A stretch of 64,000 nucleotides of DNA from Steroidobacter gossypii (GCF_016801985.1 NZ_JAEVLS010000003.1:620001-684000); one strand, 5' to 3'; shown: positions 50,301 to 56,409, counted from the stretch's first letter. Notes: generated from the letters alone by a model not told the origin. Made by a program: numbers and translations.

Positions 50301-52209
50301 TGCCGGCATCGCCAGCGGCATGCTGATGGCGCCGGCGCGCGACGGCGATCTCACTCTGCTGGCGGCCGGCGATATTCGCTTCGAGTTGATCAGGCACTAC
50401 GACAACGCGCTGCGCAATGTGGTGATGTCGGACGCCGATCCTTCCGTGCTGCTCACCCCGACCCGGGATCTGACGGTGCTCGCAACAGCGATCGCTCAAC
50501 CGCAGCCGGATTTCTATCCAGCCTACGATCGATCGAGCGGCCACGCGGAGAGCTTATATCGCAGGGAGGATGCGAACCCGGTCCGCATTTACGCTCGCGA
50601 AGGCGACATCATCGGCGTGCCGTTCACCTCCGAGCGCGCCAACGGTCCGACCATTGTCATGCCCAAGCGAGCCGAGATCCGGGCCGGCCGCGACATCATC
50701 GATCTGTCGTTCATCGGCCAGCATTTCGAGGAGGGGCAGACGACGAACATCGTGGCCGGGCGCGATTTCCGCGAGCAGGGCATCGTCGAGATCGATGGCT
50801 GGGGCGACGGCAACGGCGTCTGGATCGGCGGTCCTGGCCGGTTGGAGATGAGCGCCGGACGCAATTTCGATCTGGCCAAGAGCGCCGGCATTCAGAGCGT
50901 CGGCGATCAACTCAACCCGTTCCTGCCGGAGGATGTGAGCGCCGATATTTCGCTTACTGTGGGCACGGGCGCGGGCGCGCCGGACTACGCCGGTTTCGCC
51001 GCTGCGTATATCGATCCTGCTGCGCGCAGCGGTCGACATAATTATGCGGCGGAGCTGCTCGAGTTCATGCGCGAGCGCTCCGGCAACGACGCCCTCGATG
51101 CCAATGGGGCGTGGGCGCTCTTCAACGAGCTGCCCGAAGGCGAGCGCAACGCGTTCGTGCGTGAGATTCATTTCAAGGAGCTGGCGCGCGTCGGCACCGA
51201 GGCCGTTCGCAGCGGCACAGGCAACTACAATGCCGGCTATGACGCCGTCGAGACTCTGTTCCCGACGCTGGACGAGGACGATCCCACCCCTGGCTACGCC
51301 GGCGAGCTGTCGCTGCGCTACAGCCAGATCAAATCGTGGTACGACGGCGATATAAACATTCTCGCGCCGGGCGGCGGCATCGATGGCGGCGTGGCGGTGG
51401 TAGGGCCGGAAATCAGCCAGAGCAGAACGAGTACCAGCGGCGGCGTGACAACCACCGCGCTCAAGAACGCCAACTTGCTTGGCATCGTCTCCCTACGCGG
51501 CGGCGACATCAACATCATGGCTCACGACCACGTGATCGTGAATCAAAGCCGCGTGTTCGCGATCGGCGGCGGCGATCTGATCGTGTGGTCTTCCGAAGGG
51601 GACATCAACGCCGGTAAAGGCGCGAAGACGGCGCTGCTCGCGCCGCCGCCTCGGCTGGTGTTCGATCCCGCCACGGGAGGGTTCTCGCTGGAGCTGACCG
51701 GTGCCGCTTCTGGTTCGGGCCTCGCGACGTTGATCACGGAGCCCGATCAGGAGCCCGGCGATGTTTGGTTGATGGCGCCGCACGGCGTGGTCGATGCTGG
51801 CGACGCGGGCATTCGCGTCGCAGGTAACTTGATCATCGCGGCACAGGAAGTACGTGGCGTGGACAATATCGAAGTCGAAGGCCTGTCCTTTGGCGTGCCG
51901 GCGAATACTGTGAATGTCGCCGCGTTGAGCAACGCCAGCGTGACGGCGGCACAGGCTGCAACCGCGGCACAAGAGGTGGTCCAACGTGAGCGAGCTGCCG
52001 CGCGTCAGGCTTTGCCTTCGGTGTTCTCGGTGCGTGTTCTGGGTTTCGGCGAGGAGCGTGCTCTACTGAAACAGCAACCCGGCCGATCGGGTGCGCAGCC
52101 TTCCTACGACCCGGGCAGCGCCATCCAGGTGTTGGGCGATGGCGAGCTGACGGAGTCGCAGAAATCGAAGCTGACTACCACGGAGCTGCGCAACTGGCGG
52201 CGGCAATGA
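38389..52209 (+). CDS. Giant filamentous-haemagglutinin-type exoprotein (TpsA), 4,606 residues
   Basis: ATG 38389 lies eight bases after AAGGA; the adjoining GTG 38386 is less well placed. The signal region is long (about 1-57, cut after GMAHA) and is followed by QQAFSPAWFSAKGAAQ. The TPS domain (about 140-400) carries IEQTGDKAILNWETFNVG and NRNGVIF (238-244). A central beta-helix follows. About 1,000 residues (nt 45950-49000) are a Thr/Ser/Gly-rich insertion not seen at this length in the paralogue. A short helical segment (near nt 51050-51250), the DUF3739-type region (GDINIMAHDH, SSEGDINAGKGAK) and a C-terminal FSVRVLGFG complete it. I see no cysteine. It shares its whole architecture with the exoprotein at 19079 and probably uses the TpsB at 52934, which lies on the same strand 724 bases on. 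Confidence 0.93.
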   Translation: MPASSTLKNEAPFSLRHSRHSTSPNELSRAGRPTPLARAIALALASVAGSASGMAHAQQAFSPAWFSAKGAAQSTAATTGRAPNGQAASSLTGARQQQRASEQAQRSINNLNFAARVIAAQQAAQAAARQAALNAPSDIPDGLTDGGLKVDTNALTAGWLNAEAPVQTIVDGRTHVTIEQTGDKAILNWETFNVGRNTTVDFEQQASWTALNRVNDPQARPSQVAGQIKADGSVYIINRNGVIFTGSSQIDTASLTASALNISDDQFETNFITTAWNQNEPTFQVDNGFVAGAIEVQAGAQLEAAKNGRILLLGGDVSNEGTLRAKDGQVLLGASQSAVYLAASNDPAMRGLRIQIGGNGGHARNGGVIDTPRGNVTLAGRDVTLGALDANGQRLAGVLTATTTVTANGSVILQAGDLASKKLSEASVFIGWAPSRTGTVAIEPGAIVQVLPELANTQTVASEALLAPSRIELQGMTLHVGAGAMLQAPAGDLVLSAFDASSTAPFFDASQVYVDQGAILDVSGTRDVALSVLRNFVQVELRGAELADNPLIYDELYGKKVWIDIRDHGAFEDPLMRSIEWLEDRPGAWQGSPLFNAAGYVGLIQRGIGELTSRGGDITIESRGDVIVREGSQLNVSGGALEYAGGMTPVSYVIDSGGRFVPVGQAEYGQLYQGIAGVFAANHVRWGAQEQYANRFIPKTYRYEEGYTEGQAAGAVRLVGNRVAVHGDIFAIAEAGERQQREGEIPTGGTLIVGANPADPIPLSARTFDHMLDGDVLIQQHRASVLAPAFGDRLGEEHVTVLSAQAIEDGGVGQLEIYSNSQIVLDESVDLDLGAGGALQLGASDITVGGTVRAAGGTITLHADKTRDHLEATPSIAIGSGAVLDTSGEWRNAFVDGALPGVLDGGTVSLLTQGVTPAGIATTQVASGDEYPAGSITLADGAVIDVSAGGRVDRSGTEVQFGDAGAITIGAHEVDLSEGVELRGYALATQFEAGRGGSLVLIGAGDVIGGEGVDGTGQGRHFDTNFFNAGGFNHYSIDGIDSLTVEANTQLRLAQRNRLILDPRRPGSGVALSELGEETILADGIRPFSNLTLRAGRTTWTPSGSSFTVESISGSVLLGQNSLIDVGIGGSFSTAAPDQVVIAGTVIAPGGSITAGINVPPLLDTPAEPRAIWLTEEAELLARGAFLPTPNIHGQRTGQVLAGGTVKLDASAMGHVVTEAGSVIDVSGAVAQVDVPDYVIQDRSDIPLERSIAPQVRNETVWSDGGRVVLTMRDGGYLDGNIAAHAAHEAASGGAIAVLIGADPSNQNFRENNDSVNQRTLVLGQDHQARRPQMVTLDAEGRITQLEADPGQPQRSVYVSADGVTQSGAQSLQLAAHDVIAFDGDVELALSGSLNLQAGTLRVDAAEGAGSARVELSAAHVAIGVSDSSLLRYVPATTASAGVGDLVIHADELLSFGGRAVLANIDSASFLSDGDLRFDGGLLYQQLFDSFGNPIRNAAGIDQWNYLPTGTLSAAGDLTFGARQLYPGIGSNFTVETSGDDATLSILPGDVTAPLPWSAGGNLTLRAANIVHAGVLRAPAGQIRLDAGDTGTVTLAAGSLIDVSAHDRNLPYGTVINGDWYVDFGSVPDPLNSTRNTLARSLIQIPPDKRVSVAGESIDIQSGAVVDLSGGGDITAYEFTPGTGGSRNILQGAGVYAVLPGAQPGTAPMVGGKEIPPGESVYLSGVPGLSDGLYTLLPAQYALLPGAFRVSLAGASDQGLGLLGTRNDGSYVVSGWRGSSLHGSRDARNSTWLVMPGDVVREYSEFTEVVGNEFFAEHASDANRVVPPLMADAGQLVLNAASALNLEGRFNLAAGKGGRGGLADIASNSIAVVADGAGPVDGYSLTIEASALTDIGAQSLLLGGTRVTGVDGQTLMPVSNRVLIANDEAAALVGPEILLATASDIDSNGGVSGTGAITVASGAVIRAEGNYVGASTALSIGNAQARSPAGTGMGSLLVVSNAKELLVQRHDIAGPGSQITGEIDVQGGATLTATESILFDATTTSTIDEAARVRARSLEIASSVVSFGAAPTGTPGFIATPNTLAALSSAERLVLRSYGTIDFYGNGSFDLRDPATGLSQVKELVLDGGALVQRQEGDIAVGAGTLTLRNTSGSLGEGSEPGTTQGALVLDAKRIRIAQGDSRLLGFDSATLAAGSIEFGGAGSLVAGAEAVTDLVVASPLITTTDAANQSIAATGTLRLARGDHAPPAESDIEVGTGGVLEIDGATIDVDTRILMPSGVLTVDAKQALNVGPNATLDVSGRDEQFFDQKRTLPAGNITLISQTGDVHVHSGALLNLSDPKGGGKLTVTVPEGSFTIEGEARGGSLLLDAGALPGFGAMQAVLNDGGFAVSRSVRLRSGDALIDGVTRTRNFSLSTDEGSITVTGTIDASGPTGGSIKLTAADDITLVAGSKLSVVGQNFDGSGKGGSVFLSAGAHRIVDGQDVTNYGAIVDIQAGSLIDLGVANAAAAAKIVSLDAIGSSVALPAANALGFPDGTPADTTIVSSVAATIVYADGTTAELAPNTPVSLPKGAILKLSAAGTVSVASGGGKVAVVLPTTGAFTTNGATTVTSVPVTLNAPGSTITLAGGTPVILPNGTPGDDIITTTAESVSITTVSEGSQVTLTAGTSTLELTSGSSVTVASGAPDASFTVGDDAVTVDSGTSSSVVTLTRGAGSSVKSASTSWWENGITFSQGVAAGSRVTIEDTGTGAAPTRYEIYQPVGAADTTITLEGNGTIRLPAGNAVVGAPRVAFPSGSPAGATLVANQAVTVYAPDGSATAVAQNQPFVVPAGGSVQVTNLSRANLVMSENSTPFQVMLDNRNYSRSGSGTNYEVMDFASTQFETIAAQTRMFMRSATSIQSPIVVRSTDTALSLGLSGAWEVTDATVAGLGAGTRLEFSRDGVFAPSGNGEFALSLSSGRQYVANRTELGRLAAGTVLTLGQDGRLDFASGTSGAIPVLLPAAARFASSGASVFDLGGGQAGTLHLRAPQTNGGTGLGIAPINGTILGAASIIAEGYKVYDLTDSNGLITSTVQTQVRTDAEAFASHTAAIKAGLLANNPGLSSVLLVAPGAEIINANTDAAGNLTAQLGANGTIGLPANTTITLPAGLSDGRLVGSENITLELVIPADGARVSLVTESYLTVPAGVPISFPEGTTGGTTLSSLQWGGTIIEPDGTTRPLYSDNPTALQPGSLIILEQAAAITASGGVPLIAQLPAGSFAMRNASLLALPAGTTVKSHYASDLTLRAVSDVDPAALPIVLPNSGNFIVNGVAFGAAAGGAAQLTLVTPDSDGVSVTPDASVSLPNGGSVRVSAPGAVYAADGSVVASFNAGDIVTVAAGNTIRLASAGTVTTQQPNLAIRVAGAGFAPVSPANFTEMTLFNEQSSISGTAGARVTLIDEVTAEFVFHSSADATIYDWDGNVFDVIPAGGSAWLVSGFTVELSTAGTLTLEPQSWQTPNISAVVQSGSFQALGSTHFVQIPMPTATLAAPSGDVRLPADWNLADDRFGADRVPGILTLRAAGDIVLDGSLSDGFAGGVTGSTLLSDRSWSYRLVGGADFAGADVLAVRPEFQLAEGKGNVILAPGTSNRVVRTGTGEIDVAAGRDIELRSSMTAAGLRYSSLYTAGRPGNVQPGGGAFSTLPDGRVAYGGGSFTLALGGGDISLTAQRDIVGAARDTGDSVSTGKPQEFSDWVLTRGETDRQTGLFSEQPAWGIAYANHREGASTLGGGNITVNAGRDLLQMNVAAANSGVYVGAGPRSAALQTLGGGDVSVTTGRDVLGSQVYVAQGAGLLDVGRNIGAVQSRLWSWAGVPVPFNQYDSRLALGDASFDVVTRGDAAIAGVFNPTLTYALTGSNGIGSYTYLSTYTDRSAISIASIAGDVWLSSNPGLAASGRTATIPNGPSFQEGFKYTLYPGTVEAVSFTGDLKVGSDAGAGIASGMLMAPARDGDLTLLAAGDIRFELIRHYDNALRNVVMSDADPSVLLTPTRDLTVLATAIAQPQPDFYPAYDRSSGHAESLYRREDANPVRIYAREGDIIGVPFTSERANGPTIVMPKRAEIRAGRDIIDLSFIGQHFEEGQTTNIVAGRDFREQGIVEIDGWGDGNGVWIGGPGRLEMSAGRNFDLAKSAGIQSVGDQLNPFLPEDVSADISLTVGTGAGAPDYAGFAAAYIDPAARSGRHNYAAELLEFMRERSGNDALDANGAWALFNELPEGERNAFVREIHFKELARVGTEAVRSGTGNYNAGYDAVETLFPTLDEDDPTPGYAGELSLRYSQIKSWYDGDINILAPGGGIDGGVAVVGPEISQSRTSTSGGVTTTALKNANLLGIVSLRGGDINIMAHDHVIVNQSRVFAIGGGDLIVWSSEGDINAGKGAKTALLAPPPRLVFDPATGGFSLELTGAASGSGLATLITEPDQEPGDVWLMAPHGVVDAGDAGIRVAGNLIIAAQEVRGVDNIEVEGLSFGVPANTVNVAALSNASVTAAQAATAAQEVVQRERAAARQALPSVFSVRVLGFGEERALLKQQPGRSGAQPSYDPGSAIQVLGDGELTESQKSKLTTTELRNWRRQ
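45950..49000 (+). repeat. Low-complexity repeat insertion in second TpsA
   Basis: About 1,000 residues made of short recurring phrases: LP(A/N)GTxxG, VxLPxGxxxxL, (Y/A)(A/P)DG(T/S)xxxL and GAxVTL. They are rich in Thr, Ser, Gly and Ala and poor in charge, unlike the surrounding beta-helix. The TpsA at 19079 has only a short similar stretch (nt about 28090-28430, AAGTVL phrases), so this seems a lineage-specific expansion. Confidence 0.6.
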
Positions 52210-52271
52210 ATCTGTTGGGAGGGATCTTCGCGGGATGACCCACCGCCCGCACCGATCGTCAGCTCACGAGC

Positions 52272-52289
52272 AGGGCCATGGACGGCCCT
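52272..52289. terminator. Small hairpin between convergent genes
   Basis: AGGGCC at 52272-52277 and GGCCCT at 52284-52289 form a 6-bp GC stem with a six-base loop. It lies between the end of the second TpsA gene and the end of the convergent minus-strand gene, so it could serve both. There is no T-tract. Confidence 0.3.
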
Positions 52290-52340
52290 TCGCGACGGCC
52301 GGCTGAAATCGGTCAGCGCAGCGAGCCTCGATCGGCGTCC

Positions 52341-52697
52341 CTATTTAACGGGAAGCAGCGGCGAAGCCGGCGTGGGCGTTGGCGGACGCTGCGGTCGGGC
52401 GGACGTGCCGAACGTATTCCCCATCCGATGCGAAGTGGCCGCGCGATTGAACAAGCCCAGTTGATTGGAAGCGCGATTCACGATGGCTTCCGATGCCACT
52501 GTCGTGGCCCTTGTGTTCCTTGCATCCGCGCTCGGTGTGAGTTTCTCGGTCAGGCAGGAGAAGGAGGGCGCGCGTTGACCGTTGACCGCTACATCCACGC
52601 AGATCTGTTTTGCGGGCGTCGTGGGCGCCTCGGCGCTCAGTACCGCAGGCGGTGTCGACACCCCGAGTAGCAATGCGAGCAGCGGCCGGATGTGCAT
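52341..52697 (-). CDS. Small exported protein of unknown function
   Basis: The product has 118 residues on the minus strand. The start is well supported: GGAAGGAAC precedes the ATG by four bases. A signal peptide spans about 1-22 (HIRPLLALLLGVSTPPAVLSA). The mature part has two cysteines (C33, C48; ICVDVAVNGQRAPSFSC) that could form a disulfide, then a segment with NQLGLFNRAATSHRMGNTFG and a Pro-rich tail (RPQRPPTPTPASP). I do not recognise a named family. It is convergent with the second TpsA gene and divergent from the TpsB gene; the shared ECF-like element at 52770 lies 73 bases behind its start and points towards TpsB. A role as an accessory of the TpsB system is a guess from position. 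Confidence 0.7.
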   Translation of the reverse strand: MHIRPLLALLLGVSTPPAVLSAEAPTTPAKQICVDVAVNGQRAPSFSCLTEKLTPSADARNTRATTVASEAIVNRASNQLGLFNRAATSHRMGNTFGTSARPQRPPTPTPASPLLPVK

Positions 52698-52769
52698 GGA
52701 TGTTCCTTCCTGCGGAGTTGGCTGACGAGCATATGTCAGCGCGTGCAGCAGTCAAAATATGAAGTTTTC

Positions 52770-52807
52770 GTGACAAACGGCAGTCGTGCCGCGCTGCGCG
52801 TGTCTAT
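52770..52807 (+). promoter_or_regulatory. Promoter-like element shared with protease gene (copy 2)
   Basis: GTGACAAACGGCAGT at 52770-52784, 17 bases, then GTCTAT at 52802-52807, 127 bases before the TpsB ATG. It is identical in both blocks and spacing to 33477-33514, and both are preceded by AAGTT. This is the likely ECF promoter of the TpsB-ExbBD-TonB operon. Confidence 0.65.
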
Positions 52808-52933
52808 GAGGCATTCCTTACATGACGCCTGGCCGGCAGGTACGCCAGCCGCGGATTTTTCTTGCGTAGTGTCCAACCGGGCAAGTGCGCGGGGCGGCAT
52901 GTCGTATTCGTTTCGCAGACCGAGCTTCGTTCG

Positions 52934-54550
52934 ATGCACGATTGTCAAGAAAAGGGGACGCCGCCGACTTTGATCGCGGCGGTGAGTGTCGCTCTGCTGG
53001 CGCTGAACTCAGTCGCCGCAGCGCAAGCTCAGCAAGCTGAAGCGGCCGCCCAAACCGATGCGCGACGCTTCGACGTTGCGGAATATGTCGTCAAAGGCAA
53101 CACCGTGCTCGATGCTCGCTCGATCGAGAAGGCGGTGACGCCGTTCCTGGGCCCGCAGCGTACGCTGCAAGATCTCGAAGCCGCGCGCGACGCCTTGCTC
53201 GCCGCCTATCAGGCGAAGGGCTATCAATCGGTCTACGTCGATGTGCCCCAGCAGCCGATGACCGGTGGCGTCGTGTACCTGCTCGTCAGCGAAACCAAGG
53301 TCGGTCGCGTGCGAGTGGTCGGTGCGAAATACAGCTCGCCCCTGGCGGTGCGCGATCAGGTGCCGGCGCTCAAGCAAGGCGAGGTTCCCGATTTCAACCA
53401 GGCACAAGCCGAGTTGACGGCGCTCAACCGCAGCGGAGCTCGCCAGGTCATGCCGCTGGTGAAGCAGGGCAGCCTGCCGGGCACCATGGATGTGGATCTG
53501 AAAGTCGAGGACAGCAAGCCGTGGCGCACCAGCATGGGCTTGAACAACGACAGCAGCCCCGATACGGAAGATCTCCGTGCACTCGCGTCCCTCGGTTACG
53601 ACAACCTCTGGCAACGCGCTCACAGCGCTTCCGTGAGCTTCTTCGTGGCGCCGCAGGACCCCGATGAAACAAACGTGTGGTCGGCATCGTACATCGCGCC
53701 GATCGGCGCGAACTGGAGCCTGGAGACCTCGGGATACATCTCCGACAGCGACGTCGCGACGGTCGGCGGCACGACGGTGCTTGGCAAGGGCCATTCGGTG
53801 GGCTTGAAGGCCACGTACACGGCGCCGATGACGGGCGCGTGGTGGCACAGCTGGAGCGCCGGCGTGGACTTCAAGGATAACGACGAAGCACTCACGTTCG
53901 ATAACGCCGGGGATTTCGTACCGCTCAGGTACGCGCCCATCACAGTGGCTTACTCGGGCTTCACACAAACCGAGCGCTTGCAACTGGCTCTCGGATCCTC
54001 CGCCGTGATCGGCACGCGCAGCTTTTTCGGCTACAACAGCAACTCGGCCCAGTTCGATTACAAACGTTATAAGGCGTCGCCGAGCTTCCTGGTGCTGAAG
54101 TCGGACGTGAATGCCACTTACACATTCGGCAACGAATTGCAGCTGGGGCTGCGCCTGGCCGGCCAGATCACCGACTCTCCGCTGGTGTCCAGCGAACAAA
54201 TCGCAGCGGGCGGCATGAATTCGGTGCGTGGCTATTTGTCTGCGGAAGCAACCGGCGACTATGGCGTGGTCGGCTCGCTCGAGTTCCGCACCATGCCGCT
54301 GAACTGGTTCACGCCGTGGGTCGATAGCTGGCGCGCTTACGTGTTCACCGATGCCGGACACCTGCGCATCACCGACGGTCTGCCCGAGCAGGATAGCGAG
54401 TTCACGCTGTTCTCCGCCGGCCTGGGGACGACGTTCCGTATCGCTCAGTACATCACCGCGCGGCTGGACGTCGGCTATCCGATAGAAACATCCCTGCGCA
54501 CCGAACGCGACGAGCCGAAAGTCAATTTCAGCCTCAACGCCAGCTACTGA
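52934..54550 (+). CDS. TpsB outer-membrane transporter (FhaC/ShlB family)
   Basis: The product has 538 residues from ATG 52934; the frame is open upstream but only this start is followed directly by a signal peptide (about 1-32). POTRA 1 is about 45-121 (FDVAEYVVKGNTVLD) and POTRA 2 about 123-194 (VGRVRVVGAKYSSP). The 16-strand barrel follows from about 198, with the conserved GGMNSVRGY near 426-434 that marks the loop 6 tip of Omp85/TpsB proteins. It ends in an aromatic residue (LNASY). It secretes TpsA proteins across the outer membrane after recognising their TPS domain. It is the only TpsB in the window, so it probably serves both giant exoproteins. The ExbB gene begins 58 bases downstream. 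Confidence 0.93.
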   Translation: MHDCQEKGTPPTLIAAVSVALLALNSVAAAQAQQAEAAAQTDARRFDVAEYVVKGNTVLDARSIEKAVTPFLGPQRTLQDLEAARDALLAAYQAKGYQSVYVDVPQQPMTGGVVYLLVSETKVGRVRVVGAKYSSPLAVRDQVPALKQGEVPDFNQAQAELTALNRSGARQVMPLVKQGSLPGTMDVDLKVEDSKPWRTSMGLNNDSSPDTEDLRALASLGYDNLWQRAHSASVSFFVAPQDPDETNVWSASYIAPIGANWSLETSGYISDSDVATVGGTTVLGKGHSVGLKATYTAPMTGAWWHSWSAGVDFKDNDEALTFDNAGDFVPLRYAPITVAYSGFTQTERLQLALGSSAVIGTRSFFGYNSNSAQFDYKRYKASPSFLVLKSDVNATYTFGNELQLGLRLAGQITDSPLVSSEQIAAGGMNSVRGYLSAEATGDYGVVGSLEFRTMPLNWFTPWVDSWRAYVFTDAGHLRITDGLPEQDSEFTLFSAGLGTTFRIAQYITARLDVGYPIETSLRTERDEPKVNFSLNASY

Positions 54551-54608
54551 AGCCGCGCCACCAATTTCCTTTCGCATTGTTTTGCTGCTTTCCGGAGATC
54601 CTCCTGTC

Positions 54609-56396
54609 ATGCGACGCATTCTCTCGTTGATCGCGCTCACTGTGCTGAGCGTTGCGCCAACCCTGGCACATGCCTGGTGGCAACCGGACTGGGCCTATCG
54701 CAAGCCCATCGTCGTCGACGCCGGACCGCAGGGCGCGGCGCTCGGCGCCGATGCCGGGCGCACACCGGTGCTCATCCGGCTGCATACCGGCAACTTCTCC
54801 TTCGAAGGCGTCAACGAGACCGGCTCCGACCTGCGTTTCATCGGCGGCGACGACAAGACCGTGCTGAATCATCAGATCGAGCAATTCGATCCGCTGCTCG
54901 GCCTCGCGCTCATCTGGGTGGATGTGCCGAACCTCACGGTGTCCGCGCCTCAACAGATCTGGATGTACTACGGCAACAAGGTCGCGCCGGCCTCCGGCAA
55001 TGGCCAGCTGACGTTCGATCCTGATTACACGCTCGTCTATCACTTCGGCGAGACCGGCGCGCCGCGCGATACGACCGCTTACGGCAACCATGGTCAGTCA
55101 CAGGTGGTGCCGGTGCAAGGCACGATCATCGGCACAGGGGCACAGCTCACTGGCACGCCGTTGATGCTGCCGGCTTCGCCCTCACTCGCGCTCGCCGCTG
55201 GCGCTCAAATGACTCTGTCGGCGTGGGTGCGCCCGGATGAGCTCGGCCCGCAGCAAGTCGTGTTCGCGCGTCGTGACGGCGCTGGCGAGCTCATCCTCGG
55301 CATTCATCGAGGCGTGCCGTTCGTGCAAGTCAACGGTCAGCGCACCGATCCCGGCCAGCCTGTGCAGGCCGGGCTGTGGTCGCATCTGGCGGTCAAGTCG
55401 GACGGCCAGAGCATCGCACTGTTCGTAAACGGTCGACCGACCGTGTCGCTGGCGGTGCAGCTGCCGGCGCTGAGTACGCCGGCTGCCATCGGCGGCGACG
55501 TGCCCGAAGGGGCGGCCGCAGCCAATGGTTTGCAGCCATTCACCGGCGCCATCGACGAAGTGCGGTTGTCGAAGGTCGCGCGGCCTGACGCGTTGATCCT
55601 CGCCGATGCGATTTCACAAGGCGCCGATTCGCGTCTGACTCAGTTCCAGCCGGACGAGCAGCAGGCGGGCAAGAGTCACTTCGGCTTCATCCTCGCCGCC
55701 ATGCCGCTGGATGCATGGATCGTCGTGGCGGTGCTCGGGCTCATGATGATCGTGTCGTGGGCGATCATGATCGGCAAAAGTCGTAGCTTTGGAGCGATCT
55801 CCCGCGCGAACGCGACGTTCATGTCGTATTTTCGCGAGACGGCTGGCGCGCCGCTGGATCACCTCGCAAACAGCAACAAAGTGCCGGTGAGCGTGAAGTC
55901 CGATGCTTCGTTGTGGCGTCTGTATTCGGTGGCCGTCGAAGAAATGCGCCGTCGTCACGAGCGTGGCTACGACCTGAACGCGGTTTCCAATGCCACCATC
56001 AGCGCCATTCGCGCAGCCATGGACGGCGTGATGGTGCGCGAGAACGAACAGCTCTCCAAGCGCATGAACTGGCTGTCGACCACCATCGAGGGCGCGCCTT
56101 ACGTCGGTCTGTTCGGCACCGTCATCGGCATCATGCTGGTGTTCGTGGTTGCCGCCATGGCCGGTGCCGTCGATATCAACTCGGTTGCGCCTGGCATGGC
56201 CGCGGCGCTGCTGTGTACGGCGGCGGGCCTTGGCGTCGCGATTCCCGCGCTGTTTGGTTACAACTGGCTGATCTCGCGCGCCGAAGCCATCGGCGCCGAC
56301 ATGACGGTGTTCGTCGACGAGTTCGCCACGCGTCTGGCCGAAGAGCAGGGCGAAGGCCGGCAGCTTCGTCCAGTGCCGCAGCAACAGCGCGCCTGA
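54609..56396 (+). CDS. ExbB/TolQ proton channel fused to DUF2341 and LamG-like domains
   Basis: The product has 595 residues from ATG 54609, behind GGAG. A signal peptide (1-22, cut after LAHA) is followed by a DUF2341 domain (about 25-125; WAYRKPIVVDAG, then IWMYYGNK) and a LamG/concanavalin-type beta-sandwich (about 145-340; TLSAWVRPDE, LWSHLAVKSDG, FTGAIDEVRLSKVA). A membrane helix at about 367-390 leads to the MotA/TolQ/ExbB domain (about 395-590) with two more helices (GLFGTVIGIMLVFVVAAMAG and AAALLCTAAGLGVAIPALFG). It should form the proton channel with the ExbD that starts 13 bases later. Ordinary ExbB proteins lack such a large periplasmic N-terminus; here it may touch a glycan, the exoprotein or TpsB. 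Confidence 0.88.
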   Translation: MRRILSLIALTVLSVAPTLAHAWWQPDWAYRKPIVVDAGPQGAALGADAGRTPVLIRLHTGNFSFEGVNETGSDLRFIGGDDKTVLNHQIEQFDPLLGLALIWVDVPNLTVSAPQQIWMYYGNKVAPASGNGQLTFDPDYTLVYHFGETGAPRDTTAYGNHGQSQVVPVQGTIIGTGAQLTGTPLMLPASPSLALAAGAQMTLSAWVRPDELGPQQVVFARRDGAGELILGIHRGVPFVQVNGQRTDPGQPVQAGLWSHLAVKSDGQSIALFVNGRPTVSLAVQLPALSTPAAIGGDVPEGAAAANGLQPFTGAIDEVRLSKVARPDALILADAISQGADSRLTQFQPDEQQAGKSHFGFILAAMPLDAWIVVAVLGLMMIVSWAIMIGKSRSFGAISRANATFMSYFRETAGAPLDHLANSNKVPVSVKSDASLWRLYSVAVEEMRRRHERGYDLNAVSNATISAIRAAMDGVMVRENEQLSKRMNWLSTTIEGAPYVGLFGTVIGIMLVFVVAAMAGAVDINSVAPGMAAALLCTAAGLGVAIPALFGYNWLISRAEAIGADMTVFVDEFATRLAEEQGEGRQLRPVPQQQRA

Positions 56397-56409
56397 AAAG
56401 GAAACATCC

